Shown: piece after piece, positions 1-9,200 of the stretch | How the letters are laid out: each line of letters opens with the position of its first letter | How positions within the stretch are numbered: the stretch's first letter is position 1 | Source: Pollutimonas sp036675955 | Lineage (GTDB): Bacteria > Pseudomonadota > Gammaproteobacteria > Burkholderiales > Burkholderiaceae_B | Assembly (NCBI GenBank): GCA_036675955.1 | Contig: JAKFDW010000401.1 | Coordinates: forward strand, 1-48,296 | Length of the DNA: 48,296 bases | Direction: 5' to 3' | Made by a program: the position numbers and the translations under genes | The notes under the pieces: generated by a model | What the model was told of the DNA's origin: nothing | The model's database searches: none | Seen by the model: only the letters and a program-made list of their open reading frames with translations

Positions 1-768
1 ATTAACGGCAGCCATGGGATTATCTTTAATAAGGCTTACGGAAGAAGACATGCCCAGAACGCGTTTTACCTTGGTCTCGGCCATGCCGCCTATGACCAGT
101 TCCTTGCGCGCCGCATTGGCCCGGTCGGCGGACAGTTCCCAGTTACTGTAATCGCGCTCACCCGTGGCATATTGCATGGCGTCGGTATGGCCGGCCACAC
201 TGACGCTGTTAGGCAGCTCGTTCAGCAAGGGGCCGAGTTCGCGCAGGATATTGCGCATATAGGACTGCATATAGGCGCTGCCGGTGGCGAACATGGGGCG
301 ATTGTCTTTGTCGATGATCTGTATGCGCAAACCGTCGGGCGTCATGTCGAGAAGCAATTGAGGGCGGAATGCGCGCAGCACCGGATCGGTCTGGATCAGT
401 CGTTCGATCTCGGCCTTCAGGTCTTCCAGGCGCCGGGTGTCGCGCAGGTCTCCCTCGGTACGCACGTCGCCCCGCGACGGAATAGGATTGACATTCGGTA
501 TCGGGCTGGGCGACCCGCCCGGTATGACAGTACTTCCAGTGTCGTTGCGCTTGCCGCCCGTGATGGCTTCCATGAGCGGCATCCGAAAGTACTCGGCCAT
601 TTCCTGCAGGTCTTTCTGCGGCACCAGCGACACAAGCCACATCACCAGAAAGAACGCCATCATGGCAGTCATGAAGTCGGCGTACGCGATTTTCCAACTG
701 CCGCCATGGGGAGCTTCATGTCGTCGTTTTCTTCGCCGGATCACGATCCGCGGCTCGGACTTATTCAT
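1..768 (-). CDS. motB: Flagellar motor stator protein MotB (C-terminus cut by window edge)
   Basis: MotB forms the proton-conducting stator with MotA and anchors it to peptidoglycan. The frame is open from an ATG at 768 to the window edge (256 codons); the last part of the protein is missing. The short basic N-terminus is followed by one membrane helix carrying the invariant stator aspartate in the context YADFMTAMMAFF (Asp31). Near the far end is the OmpA-like peptidoglycan-binding motif, with VAGHTDAMQY followed by NWELSADRANAAR. It lies 12 bases behind motA, so the two are surely cotranscribed. Identity is secure from these two motifs; only the truncated end is unseen. Confidence 0.96.
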   Translation of the reverse strand, partial: MNKSEPRIVIRRRKRRHEAPHGGSWKIAYADFMTAMMAFFLVMWLVSLVPQKDLQEMAEYFRMPLMEAITGGKRNDTGSTVIPGGSPSPIPNVNPIPSRGDVRTEGDLRDTRRLEDLKAEIERLIQTDPVLRAFRPQLLLDMTPDGLRIQIIDKDNRPMFATGSAYMQSYMRNILRELGPLLNELPNSVSVAGHTDAMQYATGERDYSNWELSADRANAARKELVIGGMAETKVKRVLGMSSSVSLIKDNPMAAVN

Positions 769-780
769 AGACCCGCCCTG

Positions 781-1653
781 TTACGCTTTTTTGCCGGGAG
801 CCCGGGTCTGACGCACATGCTCTTCGAGTTCCATGAAAGAGGGGCGCACATAGGAATACAACACTTTGCGGCCGAATTCCACGGCCAGTTGAGGCGGATA
901 GCCGTTCATGCTGGCCAATAGCGTAACCTTGATGCATTCCAGGACTTTTTCCGATGCGACTGAGCGGCGCTCGATCGAAGCCGCCACGGGAGCCACAAAA
1001 CCATAGGCGAGCAAAATGCCGAGAAAGGTGCCAACCATGGCTTTGGATATGAGGTCGGCCAGAATGGCAGGCGGCTGGTCCACCGAAGCCAAGGCCTTGA
1101 TCACACCCAGCACCGCCGCCACGATGCCGAACGCCGGCAAGGCATCGGCCACAGCCCTCAGGCCTACCGCAGGCACATTCTTCTCGTTGTGGTGCGCTTC
1201 GATTTCCTGATCCATCAGCGCTTCGATCTCGTACGAGCTCATATTGCCGCTGATCATGAGGCGCAGGTAATCGGTGATGAATTCCATGAGACCGGGATCA
1301 TTCAGCACCGCCGGATACTCGGTGAAAATCGGGCTTGTCGCGGGTTCTTCGACATCGGACTCGATGGACATAAGGCCATCGCGGCGCGCCTTGTTCAACA
1401 GCACGTATAAAAGAGCCATGAGCTCCATATAGAGCTCTTTGTTGTACGGATTCTTCTTGATAATCAAGGGGAAAGCCGCAAACAGCATCTTCATCGACTT
1501 GCCGCTGTTGGAGGCAATGTACGCGCCCAGTGCGGCGCCGCCTATCAAGACAAACTCGAAGGGTTGGTAAAGCGCACCCAGATGTCCGCCCAAGGCGACG
1601 AAGCTGCCAAAAACCGAGACAAAGACAATTACAAACCCAAGCAGAATAAACAC
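781..1653 (-). CDS. motA: Flagellar motor stator protein MotA
   Basis: MotA is the four-helix membrane subunit of the proton-driven flagellar stator; its cytoplasmic loop acts on FliG. The 290-residue length matches the E. coli-type MotA. The N-terminus (MFILLGFVIVFVSVFGSFVA) and the later segments PAFGIVAAVLGVIKA and MVGTFLGILLAYGFVAPVA are the typical membrane helices around the ion channel. The start codon is GTG (1653-1651), preceded only by a weak purine run. It sits between flhC (166 bases upstream) and motB (12 bases downstream), the usual beta-proteobacterial order. Confidence 0.97.
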   Translation of the reverse strand: MFILLGFVIVFVSVFGSFVALGGHLGALYQPFEFVLIGGAALGAYIASNSGKSMKMLFAAFPLIIKKNPYNKELYMELMALLYVLLNKARRDGLMSIESDVEEPATSPIFTEYPAVLNDPGLMEFITDYLRLMISGNMSSYEIEALMDQEIEAHHNEKNVPAVGLRAVADALPAFGIVAAVLGVIKALASVDQPPAILADLISKAMVGTFLGILLAYGFVAPVAASIERRSVASEKVLECIKVTLLASMNGYPPQLAVEFGRKVLYSYVRPSFMELEEHVRQTRAPGKKA

Positions 1654-1819
1654 GGATACGCCCTAGATAAACACATATGCATATGATCCGTTCTTTTTGC
1701 TTACGAAAAGCGCCCTTCAGAGGGTGTTTTCCAGCCCAAATCCCGGCTCTGCCAAAAAAAACCGCCTGGAGCTTTCCATGGCGGCATACTATTCATTCGG
1801 GGAAATGCCCAGGCCGGCC

Positions 1820-2491
1820 TCAGCCCGATGCTGACATCGCCATGAGAGACAAGGCAGGCGCTTTCGCCGGACGGCGCACTTTTCCTGTCGTGAGCCCGGC
1901 AACGACTTCCTTGTCGAGCAAAGCCTTGGCGGGCGCAACCGTCTTCTTGCATGCGGCTGCATGGGCGCGGGTTTTACCGGCTCGTGGCGGCGGACGGCAG
2001 ATAGCGCATACAAAGCCTTTTTGAGGATCGTGTGCGTGGGCGACAAAGCCGCCCTTGCACCGCTCGCAGTATGACAATTGCAACATGCTGCTGTCGAAGA
2101 ACCGAACCAGCATCCAGGCGCGCGTGAAGCTGAGCACGGGTTCGCCGAAGGGTTCGTCTGCTTTGCCGGTCGAAGCCTGCTCCAGATAAAGCCGGTATGC
2201 TTCCACCAAAGCCTGCGACTTGCGGGCCGGCGTGCGTGTATCCATATATTGATAGATGCTGTGGAACACGCTTGAATGGATATTGGGCAGCCACGTCATG
2301 AACCAATCGACCGAGAAGGGCAACATGCCTTTCGGAGGCGAGCAACCTTTTACTTCGCGATACAGACGTGCAAGGCGGTCGTAACTGAGGCTGGTCTCGG
2401 CCTGCAAAACTTGCAGACGAGCGCCCAGCTTGATCATTTCCGACGCCAACAATATTTCGTCGGCTTCCTTGGCTACACTTTTGCTTGCCAT
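1820..2491 (-). CDS. flhC: Flagellar transcriptional activator FlhC
   Basis: FlhC pairs with FlhD in the FlhD4C2 complex that switches on class II flagellar genes. The 223-residue protein opens with the FlhC helical region and holds the zinc-binding cysteines as CERC and, about 18 residues later, CAIC. The tail past the zinc site is rich in Lys, Ala and Pro and is longer than in enteric FlhC (about 190 residues). It begins 24 bases after flhD and lies upstream of motAB, so flhDC and motAB probably form one operon. The 166 bases between flhC and motA show no gene. Confidence 0.96.
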   Translation of the reverse strand: MASKSVAKEADEILLASEMIKLGARLQVLQAETSLSYDRLARLYREVKGCSPPKGMLPFSVDWFMTWLPNIHSSVFHSIYQYMDTRTPARKSQALVEAYRLYLEQASTGKADEPFGEPVLSFTRAWMLVRFFDSSMLQLSYCERCKGGFVAHAHDPQKGFVCAICRPPPRAGKTRAHAAACKKTVAPAKALLDKEVVAGLTTGKVRRPAKAPALSLMAMSASG

Positions 2492-2515
2492 GAGTATGTC
2501 TTCTGATCGGGATGA

Positions 2516-2839
2516 TTAAGCGGGCTGCGTAGCGTGCCGCTGCGCGAGCAGTATGGTGGAATGAGCTTGCTGCAGTACACCGCCAAGCACATCTTGCGTC
2601 AGCGATGACAAAAGATCGTAATCATTGAGGCGGAATCCGCAAATCAGCGAACTGGATGAAGCCAGTTTTACCAATTGGGCGGGCGACAAGCGGAGCACGA
2701 TGTCGGCCACATCGGTGTCAAAGCCCAGACGAAACATACCAGCCGAGTAGTTTTCGCGGAGTAGACGCTGTGCCAACATCAGATAGGACAAATTAACTTC
2801 ATGAACATCACGCAACGACGAATTTTCCGACACGGGCAT
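2516..2839 (-). CDS. flhD: Flagellar transcriptional activator FlhD
   Basis: FlhD is the partner of FlhC in the flagellar master regulator. The 107-residue protein matches the family in length and in the core NLSYLMLAQRLLREN and RLGFDTDVADIVLRLSPAQL segments. The ATG at 2839 has a good AGGAG ribosome site seven bases upstream. It is the first gene of the minus-strand flhD-flhC-motA-motB unit. The AT-rich region behind it (2840 to about 3060) must hold its promoter and carries the phased repeat array listed separately. Confidence 0.96.
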   Translation of the reverse strand: MPVSENSSLRDVHEVNLSYLMLAQRLLRENYSAGMFRLGFDTDVADIVLRLSPAQLVKLASSSSLICGFRLNDYDLLSSLTQDVLGGVLQQAHSTILLAQRHATQPA

Positions 2840-2867
2840 TACGAGCTCCTGGGTTTGTGACCGCTTG

Positions 2868-3016
2868 TTTACACAAAACGGTGGTTCTCTTACTTATTCA
2901 TGCTGTTTACGAATAAACCGCAGGGAAATAGTATCAAAAATAGACAAGTATTTACATTATGAAGGTCAATGTTTACAAAATATTCGTCTTACTTTACATA
3001 AATACTTACATAAATG
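2868..3016. promoter_or_regulatory. AT-rich divergent control region with a TTTACA repeat array
   Basis: Five TTTAC words lie on the plus strand at 2868, 2906, 2951, 2972 and 2993. The last three read TTTACA and are spaced exactly 21 bases apart. A 12-base direct repeat (TTACATAAATAC at 2994-3005, TTACATAAATG at 3006-3016) and an inverted repeat GTTTA-CGAA-TAAAC (2905-2918) are also present. The region separates flhD (minus) from the NlpC/P60 lipoprotein (plus). The array is seen directly; a binding-site role is inference. Confidence 0.5.
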
Positions 3017-3095
3017 TGTCTTAATGGCACATCCGGATAAGACTGCAGCGCAATAGGGCATTGTGCCTAAGCTTTTTTACAAGAATAATCGCGTG

Positions 3096-3611
3096 ATGAC
3101 GACCGCCCTTCGCCCTCTCCCGTGCCTGTACCAGGTCATGACGCTGGCCCTGCTGTTATTGCTGGGCGCGTGCGCAGGCCCCTCGCAACGCGGTTCGGCG
3201 CCTTTCCCTGCAACAATTGTCGTAAGCCCCGAACAACGCAACGAAGTGGTGCTCACTGCACTGGCCCTGCTCGAGTCGCGGTACACATATGGAGGCGCCT
3301 CGCCCGCCCAGGGTTTCGACTGCAGCGGACTGGTCGCCTATGTGTTCAACAATGCGGTCGAGCAGGCACTGCCGCACAACACCGAAAAAATAGCCAGTCT
3401 CAGCCGCCCGATATCCAAAAGACAGCTCAAGGCCGGAGACTTCGTGTTCTTCAACACGTTGAACCGGCCTTATTCACATATGGGCATCTATATAGGAGAC
3501 GGCAAATTCATCAATGCGCCGTCCAGCGGCGGCCGCGTGCGTATCGATTCGCTCAGCAATCCTTATTTTGCCCAGCGATTCGAGTCGGCCCGCACCGTGT
3601 TCAGCGGCTAG
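3096..3611 (+). CDS. NlpC/P60 family lipoprotein, likely murein endopeptidase (Spr/MepS-like)
   Basis: Enzymes of this family cut peptide bonds in peptidoglycan. A hydrophobic stretch ends in the lipobox LGAC, so the protein is probably a lipoprotein. The catalytic domain follows: the nucleophile in FDCSGLVAYVF, the histidine in YSHMGIYIGDG, and the third polar residue in FINAPSSGG. The length suits a single-domain Spr/MepS-type enzyme. I chose the ATG at 3096. A GTG at 3063 and an ATG at 3138 are also in frame, and none has a strong ribosome site, so the start is uncertain by up to 25 residues. It stands alone between flhD and glpD. Substrate is inferred from the family. Confidence 0.88.
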   Translation: MTTALRPLPCLYQVMTLALLLLLGACAGPSQRGSAPFPATIVVSPEQRNEVVLTALALLESRYTYGGASPAQGFDCSGLVAYVFNNAVEQALPHNTEKIASLSRPISKRQLKAGDFVFFNTLNRPYSHMGIYIGDGKFINAPSSGGRVRIDSLSNPYFAQRFESARTVFSG

Positions 3612-3638
3612 CCGGTACGCGACAGCAACTACGGGCGC

Positions 3639-5234
3639 TTACGACGGCAAGCGCAGATAGTGCTCCGTGAGTTGCAAAAAGGCCTGCAACTGGGCATCGA
3701 CGCCGGTTTCTTCTTGCATCAATGCCGCCACGGCCGGCGCAAGGCTTGCCGCAAGCTTCGCATCGAGAAACAGCATGCGGGAGCGCCGGGCCAATACATC
3801 TTCCACCGTACGGGCGTATTCGTAGCGCGCGGCGAAACGCACCATGGCTGCACTGAGCCCCGGAGCCAGTTCGGTTTCGGCGCCCGGCAGTGCCTGCACC
3901 CATTGCGCCTCGGTTCCATACGCGTCCAGGCCTGGAACCGTAGCCATTGAAGTACGGCCCGGACCATTTCTTTGCGCGCCCAGCAGCATGAAATCGCTGG
4001 TTTCGGACGGAGGCAGGCGCGGCAACAAGGCGCTTTCGACGCATTTTTCCAGGACGTCCTCCGCCATCGCCCTGTAGGTGGTCCACTTCCCGCCTGTTAC
4101 AGTCACCAGTCCGCTGGGGCTGACCAGTACAGTATGTTCGCGGCTGATTTTCTTGGTGTTGCCGCCTTCGTTTTCCGGCGGGCGCACGAGGGGCCGCAAA
4201 CCCACCCATATGCTTCTGACGTCGCTGCGTTGCGGCGCGCGGCTCAGGTATTTTCCGGCTTCGCCAAGAATGAAGGCCACTTCTTCTGCAAAGGCATCCG
4301 GTTCGCGCGACAGGTCGCGGCGCGGTGTGTCTGTGGTACCCAGGATGACCTTGCCCAGCCATGGAACGGCAAACAGGACCCGCCCATCGTCGGTCTTGGG
4401 AACCAGCAAGGCATGATCGCCCGGAAGAAATTCGCTATCGACCACCAAATGCACGCCCTGGCTGGGCGCGACCATGGGCTGGGAATCGCGGCCGGTGGCC
4501 GCACCGTCTTTCTGGCGTATCTGATCGACCCACACGCCTGTGGCGTTCACGACGCATTTCGCCATGACAGTGTAGGACGTACCGGACTCCGCGTCCTCGC
4601 ACTTTACGCCCGCCACTTTGCCGTCCTGGTGGATGAGATCGGTTACAGGACAATAGTTCAGCAGCAACGCCCCCTGTGTAGCAGCGGTTCTGGCCAGCGT
4701 TACAGCCAGACGCGCATCATCGAATTGTCCATCCCAATACTTGACTCCTCCCTTGAGGCCTTGCGCTTTTACGCCTGGCAAACACTGCCGTACTTGACTG
4801 GCATTGAGAAACTGTGTGGAACCAAGGCCGGCCTTGCCCGCCAGAGCGTCGTACATTTTCAGTCCTACGCCGTAGAATGGCGTTTCCCAGCATTTATAGC
4901 TGGGCATGACGAAAGACAAAGGACGCGCCAGATGCGGCGCGTTATGCAACAAGGTGGTCCGCTCGTGCAAGGCTTCGCGCACAAGGGCGATATTTCCTTG
5001 CGCCAGGTAGCGAACTCCGCCGTGGACCAGTTTAGTGGCGCGCGAGGAAGTGCCCTTTGCAAAGTCATGCGACTCGAGCAAGACAACCGAAAGACCGCGC
5101 AGCGCCGCGTCGAGCGCCACGCCGAGGCCGCTTGCCCCGCCCCCGATAATCGCTAGGTCGACCTGGCCGAGGCCGGCTAACGCGGCCAAATGTTGCGCCC
5201 TGTCGGACGCCTGGGGAGTAACGATAGTTGTCAT
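3639..5234 (-). CDS. glpD: Aerobic glycerol-3-phosphate dehydrogenase GlpD
   Basis: GlpD oxidises glycerol-3-phosphate to dihydroxyacetone phosphate at the membrane and passes electrons to quinone. The N-terminus has the FAD dinucleotide-binding motif (DLAIIGGGASGLGVALDAALRG) and then the family segment GTSSRATKLVHGGVRYL. VPWLGKVILGTTDTPR and VTVTGGKWTTYRAMAED are further GlpD/GlpA signatures. Length (531 residues) is normal. It is the last gene of the minus-strand glycerol unit, separated from glpV by about 120 bases that hold a strong hairpin. This fits a pathway in which imported glycerol is phosphorylated by GlpK and oxidised here. Confidence 0.96.
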   Translation of the reverse strand: MTTIVTPQASDRAQHLAALAGLGQVDLAIIGGGASGLGVALDAALRGLSVVLLESHDFAKGTSSRATKLVHGGVRYLAQGNIALVREALHERTTLLHNAPHLARPLSFVMPSYKCWETPFYGVGLKMYDALAGKAGLGSTQFLNASQVRQCLPGVKAQGLKGGVKYWDGQFDDARLAVTLARTAATQGALLLNYCPVTDLIHQDGKVAGVKCEDAESGTSYTVMAKCVVNATGVWVDQIRQKDGAATGRDSQPMVAPSQGVHLVVDSEFLPGDHALLVPKTDDGRVLFAVPWLGKVILGTTDTPRRDLSREPDAFAEEVAFILGEAGKYLSRAPQRSDVRSIWVGLRPLVRPPENEGGNTKKISREHTVLVSPSGLVTVTGGKWTTYRAMAEDVLEKCVESALLPRLPPSETSDFMLLGAQRNGPGRTSMATVPGLDAYGTEAQWVQALPGAETELAPGLSAAMVRFAARYEYARTVEDVLARRSRMLFLDAKLAASLAPAVAALMQEETGVDAQLQAFLQLTEHYLRLPS

Positions 5235-5294
5235 ATACGGGAAACCAAATGATTCGAGGCAGCGTAAGTGTAGAACACCGGCACACTACATGTG

Positions 5295-5329
5295 AAAGGC
5301 CGTATGCGCGAGCCGCGCACACGACCTTT
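5295..5329 (-). other. Strong RNA hairpin between glpV and glpD
   Basis: Two 16-base arms (5295-5310 and 5314-5329) pair around a 3-base loop. Read as minus-strand RNA all 16 positions pair, two of them as G-U. Read as plus-strand RNA those two become A-C mismatches, so the structure belongs to the glp transcript. No U-run follows in the minus direction, so a stabilising or processing hairpin between glpV and glpD is more likely than a full terminator. Confidence 0.6.
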
Positions 5330-5354
5330 TTCCAGCTCCGCCATCAGGACGGGA

Positions 5355-7085
5355 TCAACGCACACGCCCTTCTTTCCACGCGCTCAACAAGGCGTCGTAG
5401 GCCACGGTTTCACCCTTGGGGCTTTCGTTCGCCAGCTTCTTCCATGGCGCCTGCTTGTCGCTGAGCCATTTTTCCGGATCGCTCTTGGGGTTCAGCTTGG
5501 GCGCGCAATGGCTCATGCCGGCACGTTCCAGCCGGGCCATGACGGCGTCCATTTCGGTTGCCAGCGTATCCATGGCTTGCTGAGGCGTAGTCTCGCCCGT
5601 AATGGCCGTGGCCACATTCTTCCACCATAGCTGAGCAAGCTTGGGATAGTCCGGCACGTTGGTGCCGGTAGGCGTCCATGCCACCCGCGCCGGACTCCGG
5701 TAAAACTCGATCAGGCCGCCGTACTTGTCGGCATTCTTTGTGAAGTACTCGCTATGGATGTCGCTGTCGCGAATGAAGGTAAGGCCGACGATGGACTTCT
5801 TGAGGGATGTGGTCTTGGCCGTGACGAACTGGGCGTAAAGCCAGGCGCCCGCAATCTTCTTGGGATCATGATTCTTGAAAAAGCTCCACGAGCCCACATC
5901 CTGGTAACCGTTCTGCATGCCCTCCTTCCAGTAGGGACCGTGCGGTGCAGGCGCCATGCGCCATTTCGGCGTGCCGTCTTCATTGACCACGGGCAAGCCT
6001 TTCTTGGTCATGTCGGCCGTAAAGGCCGTATACCAGAAGATCTGCTGCGCTATATGCCCTTGTGCGGGCACGGGCCCGGATTCGCTGAATGTCATGCCTT
6101 GCGCCTGTTTGGGCGCGTATTTTTTCATCCAGTCGATGTATTTCGTCAAAGCATAAACCGCCGCCGGCGAGTTGGTGGCCCCGCCTCGCGATACCGAAGC
6201 ACCGACCGGTGTGCACTTGTCATCCGCGACCCGTATGCCCCACTCGTCGACAGGCATCCCGTTAGGTGTGCCTTTGTCGGCGGTGCCGGCCATGGACAGC
6301 CAGGCATCCGTGAAGCGCCAACCCAGCGACGGATCCTTCTTGCCGTAGTCCATGTGCCCATATATGGTTTGCCCGTCTATCGTCTTGACATCATTGGTGA
6401 AGAAGTTGGCGATGTCCTCGTAGGCGGTCCAGTTGACGGGCACCCCAAGGTCGTAGCCGTACTTGGCCTTGAACTTGTCTTTCAGGTCTTGGCGCGCGAA
6501 CAGATCGGCACGGAACCAATAGAGGTTCGCGAACTGCTGGTCGGGCAATTGGTATAGCTTGTCGTCAGGCGCCGTGGTGAACGAGGTGCCGATGAAATCC
6601 TTGATATCCAGCTGCGGATTGGTCCATTGCTTGCCGTCGCCGTTCATGTAGTCGGTAAGCGACAGCATTTCGCCATAGCGGTAATGTGTGCCTATCAGGT
6701 CGGAATCCGAAATCCATCCATCGTAGATGGATCTGCCTGACTGCATGGAGGTCTGCAGCTTCTCGACAACATCGCCTTCCTGGATAAGATCGTGATTGAC
6801 CTTGATGCCGGTGATCTCGGTAAACGCCCGAGCCAGCGTCTTGGCCTCGTACTCGTGTGTCGTAATTGTTTCGGACACGACCGATATCTCGTTGACGCCC
6901 TGTTCTTTCAGTTTCGCGGCGGCGTCGATGAACCACTTCATTTCAGCCATCTGCTGATCTTTGCTCAGGGTCGACGGCTGGAACTCGTTGTCTATCCATT
7001 TCTGGGCTTCGGCTTCGCCTGCATAAACCTGGCCGGATAGCAGGCACGTTACGGCAAATGCCAGTGCGGTACGACGAAATAACAT
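5355..7085 (-). CDS. glpV: Glycerol ABC transporter substrate-binding protein GlpV
   Basis: This is the periplasmic binding protein of the importer. A clear signal peptide (MLFRRTALAFAVTCLLSGQVYAG) precedes a large mature protein with the extracellular solute-binding fold, including QLPDQQFANLYWFRADLF and a proline- and tryptophan-rich C-terminal half. At 576 residues it is longer than most family-1 sugar-binding proteins, as expected for the GlpV type described with glpSTPQUV in Rhizobium. It is the sixth gene of the transporter set, after glpU, and before glpD. Glycerol as ligand rests on gene context and resemblance to that family. Confidence 0.92.
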   Translation of the reverse strand: MLFRRTALAFAVTCLLSGQVYAGEAEAQKWIDNEFQPSTLSKDQQMAEMKWFIDAAAKLKEQGVNEISVVSETITTHEYEAKTLARAFTEITGIKVNHDLIQEGDVVEKLQTSMQSGRSIYDGWISDSDLIGTHYRYGEMLSLTDYMNGDGKQWTNPQLDIKDFIGTSFTTAPDDKLYQLPDQQFANLYWFRADLFARQDLKDKFKAKYGYDLGVPVNWTAYEDIANFFTNDVKTIDGQTIYGHMDYGKKDPSLGWRFTDAWLSMAGTADKGTPNGMPVDEWGIRVADDKCTPVGASVSRGGATNSPAAVYALTKYIDWMKKYAPKQAQGMTFSESGPVPAQGHIAQQIFWYTAFTADMTKKGLPVVNEDGTPKWRMAPAPHGPYWKEGMQNGYQDVGSWSFFKNHDPKKIAGAWLYAQFVTAKTTSLKKSIVGLTFIRDSDIHSEYFTKNADKYGGLIEFYRSPARVAWTPTGTNVPDYPKLAQLWWKNVATAITGETTPQQAMDTLATEMDAVMARLERAGMSHCAPKLNPKSDPEKWLSDKQAPWKKLANESPKGETVAYDALLSAWKEGRVR

Positions 7086-7179
7086 TGTTGTCTCCTCGGT
7101 AGATCAAGTCCCCGCTTATTTCATTGCACTGCCGCGCAGATCGGGGGATAAGGAAATCGCGCGCAACAACAACCCAGCT

Positions 7180-7488
7180 CTATCCCTTGCGCATGACCAG
7201 CGCAAGAACCAGCATTGACACCACAAAACTGATCCAGACTGTAGGTTCCTCGGCAAGGCCGAACCACTGGGCGAGCTTGTCGCTAATGCCCAGGAAACCC
7301 AGATTGATGTAAGCGGCGATCAGCAGCCCCATGAACAGGCGGTCGCCGCGGGTAGTCTCCATGGGCAGAAAGCCTTTGCGCATGATGGTGGGACGCTTGA
7401 TTTCCCACAGCGTCATGCCCACCAGCATCAGCGCTATGCAGATGAAGAACACGGCAGTGGGCAGAGTCCAAACCATCCAGTCCAGCAT
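7180..7488 (-). CDS. glpU: Small membrane protein GlpU (DUF2160)
   Basis: A 102-residue protein with three likely membrane segments: LPTAVFFICIALMLVGMTL, LFMGLLIAAYINLGFLG and PTVWISFVVSMLVLALVM. It matches the DUF2160 family found only in glycerol importer operons, where its role is undefined. I start it at the ATG at 7488 because AAAGGAGT lies just upstream. A longer frame from 7530 would overlap glpQ. It sits between the permease gene glpQ (10 bases away) and glpV, so it may be an accessory membrane subunit; that is inference. Confidence 0.88.
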   Translation of the reverse strand: MLDWMVWTLPTAVFFICIALMLVGMTLWEIKRPTIMRKGFLPMETTRGDRLFMGLLIAAYINLGFLGISDKLAQWFGLAEEPTVWISFVVSMLVLALVMRKG

Positions 7489-7498
7489 GCTGACTCCT

Positions 7499-8306
7499 TT
7501 ACACGCGTCCCATTGCAAAACCTTTTGCAATGTAGTGCCGGACGAACCAGATTACGATGGCGCCCGGGATGATAGTGAGAGTTCCCGCCGCCGCGAGCGT
7601 GGCCCAGTCCATGCCCGAGGCGGACACCGTGCGCGTCATGGTGGCGACAATAGGTTTGGCGTGCACGCTGGTCAACGTACGGGCCAGCAGCAGTTCCACC
7701 CAACTGAACATGAAGCAGAAGAATGCGGCCACGCCAACGCCCGCCTTGATAAGCGGCAGGAAGATAGTCAGGAAAAATCGGGGAAAACTATAGCCGTCGA
7801 TGTATGCCGTTTCATCGATTTCACGCGGGATACCGCTCATGAAACCTTCCAGTATCCAGACCGCCAGCGGCACGTTGAACACCAGGTGCGCCAGGGCTAC
7901 CGCCCAGTAGGTATCCATCAGTCCCAGGGTCGAATACAACTGGAAAAATGGCAGCAGGAAGACAGCCGGCGGCGTCATCCGGTTTGTAAGCAGCCAGAAG
8001 AACACATGCTTGTCCCCGAGGAAACGATAGCGTGAAAACGCATAAGCGGCTGGCAACGCAACGGTGAGGGAGATTACGGTATTGAGCGCCACATAGATCA
8101 GACTGTTGATATACCCGCTATACCAGGATGGATCGGTGAAGATGGTCTTGTAGTTGTCCCACGTGAAGGTGGTGGGCCAAAGCGCAAAGCTGGACAAGAT
8201 GCCTTGATTGGTCTTGAAGCTCATGTTGATCATCCAATAGATAGGCAACATGGCGAATATCAAGTACAGGACCAGAAAAATGCTGCGTTTGCGGAAGCGC
8301 TTACTG

Positions 8307-8314
<8 letters not shown>
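7499..8314 (-). CDS. glpQ: Glycerol ABC transporter permease GlpQ
   Basis: One of two inner-membrane permeases of the importer. The 271-residue protein has six predicted membrane helices and the EAA coupling loop of binding-protein-dependent permeases, seen as EIDETAYIDGYSFPRFFLTIFL, which docks on the ATPase subunits. It belongs to the MalG/UgpE group. The start overlaps the end of glpP by eight bases (8307-8314), indicating translational coupling. The symbol follows the rhizobial glpSTPQUV naming and is unrelated to the E. coli phosphodiesterase GlpQ. Confidence 0.93.

Positions 8315-9196
<882 letters not shown>

Positions 9197-9200
<4 letters not shown>

Noticed and set aside
1654..1819. 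Hidden gene or terminator between flhC and motA
   Set aside because: Only weak repeats (ATATGCATAT) and no convincing stem with a U-run or coding frame were seen.
3972..5156. Long open frame opposite to glpD
   Set aside because: Antisense to a certain gene with no recognisable protein features.
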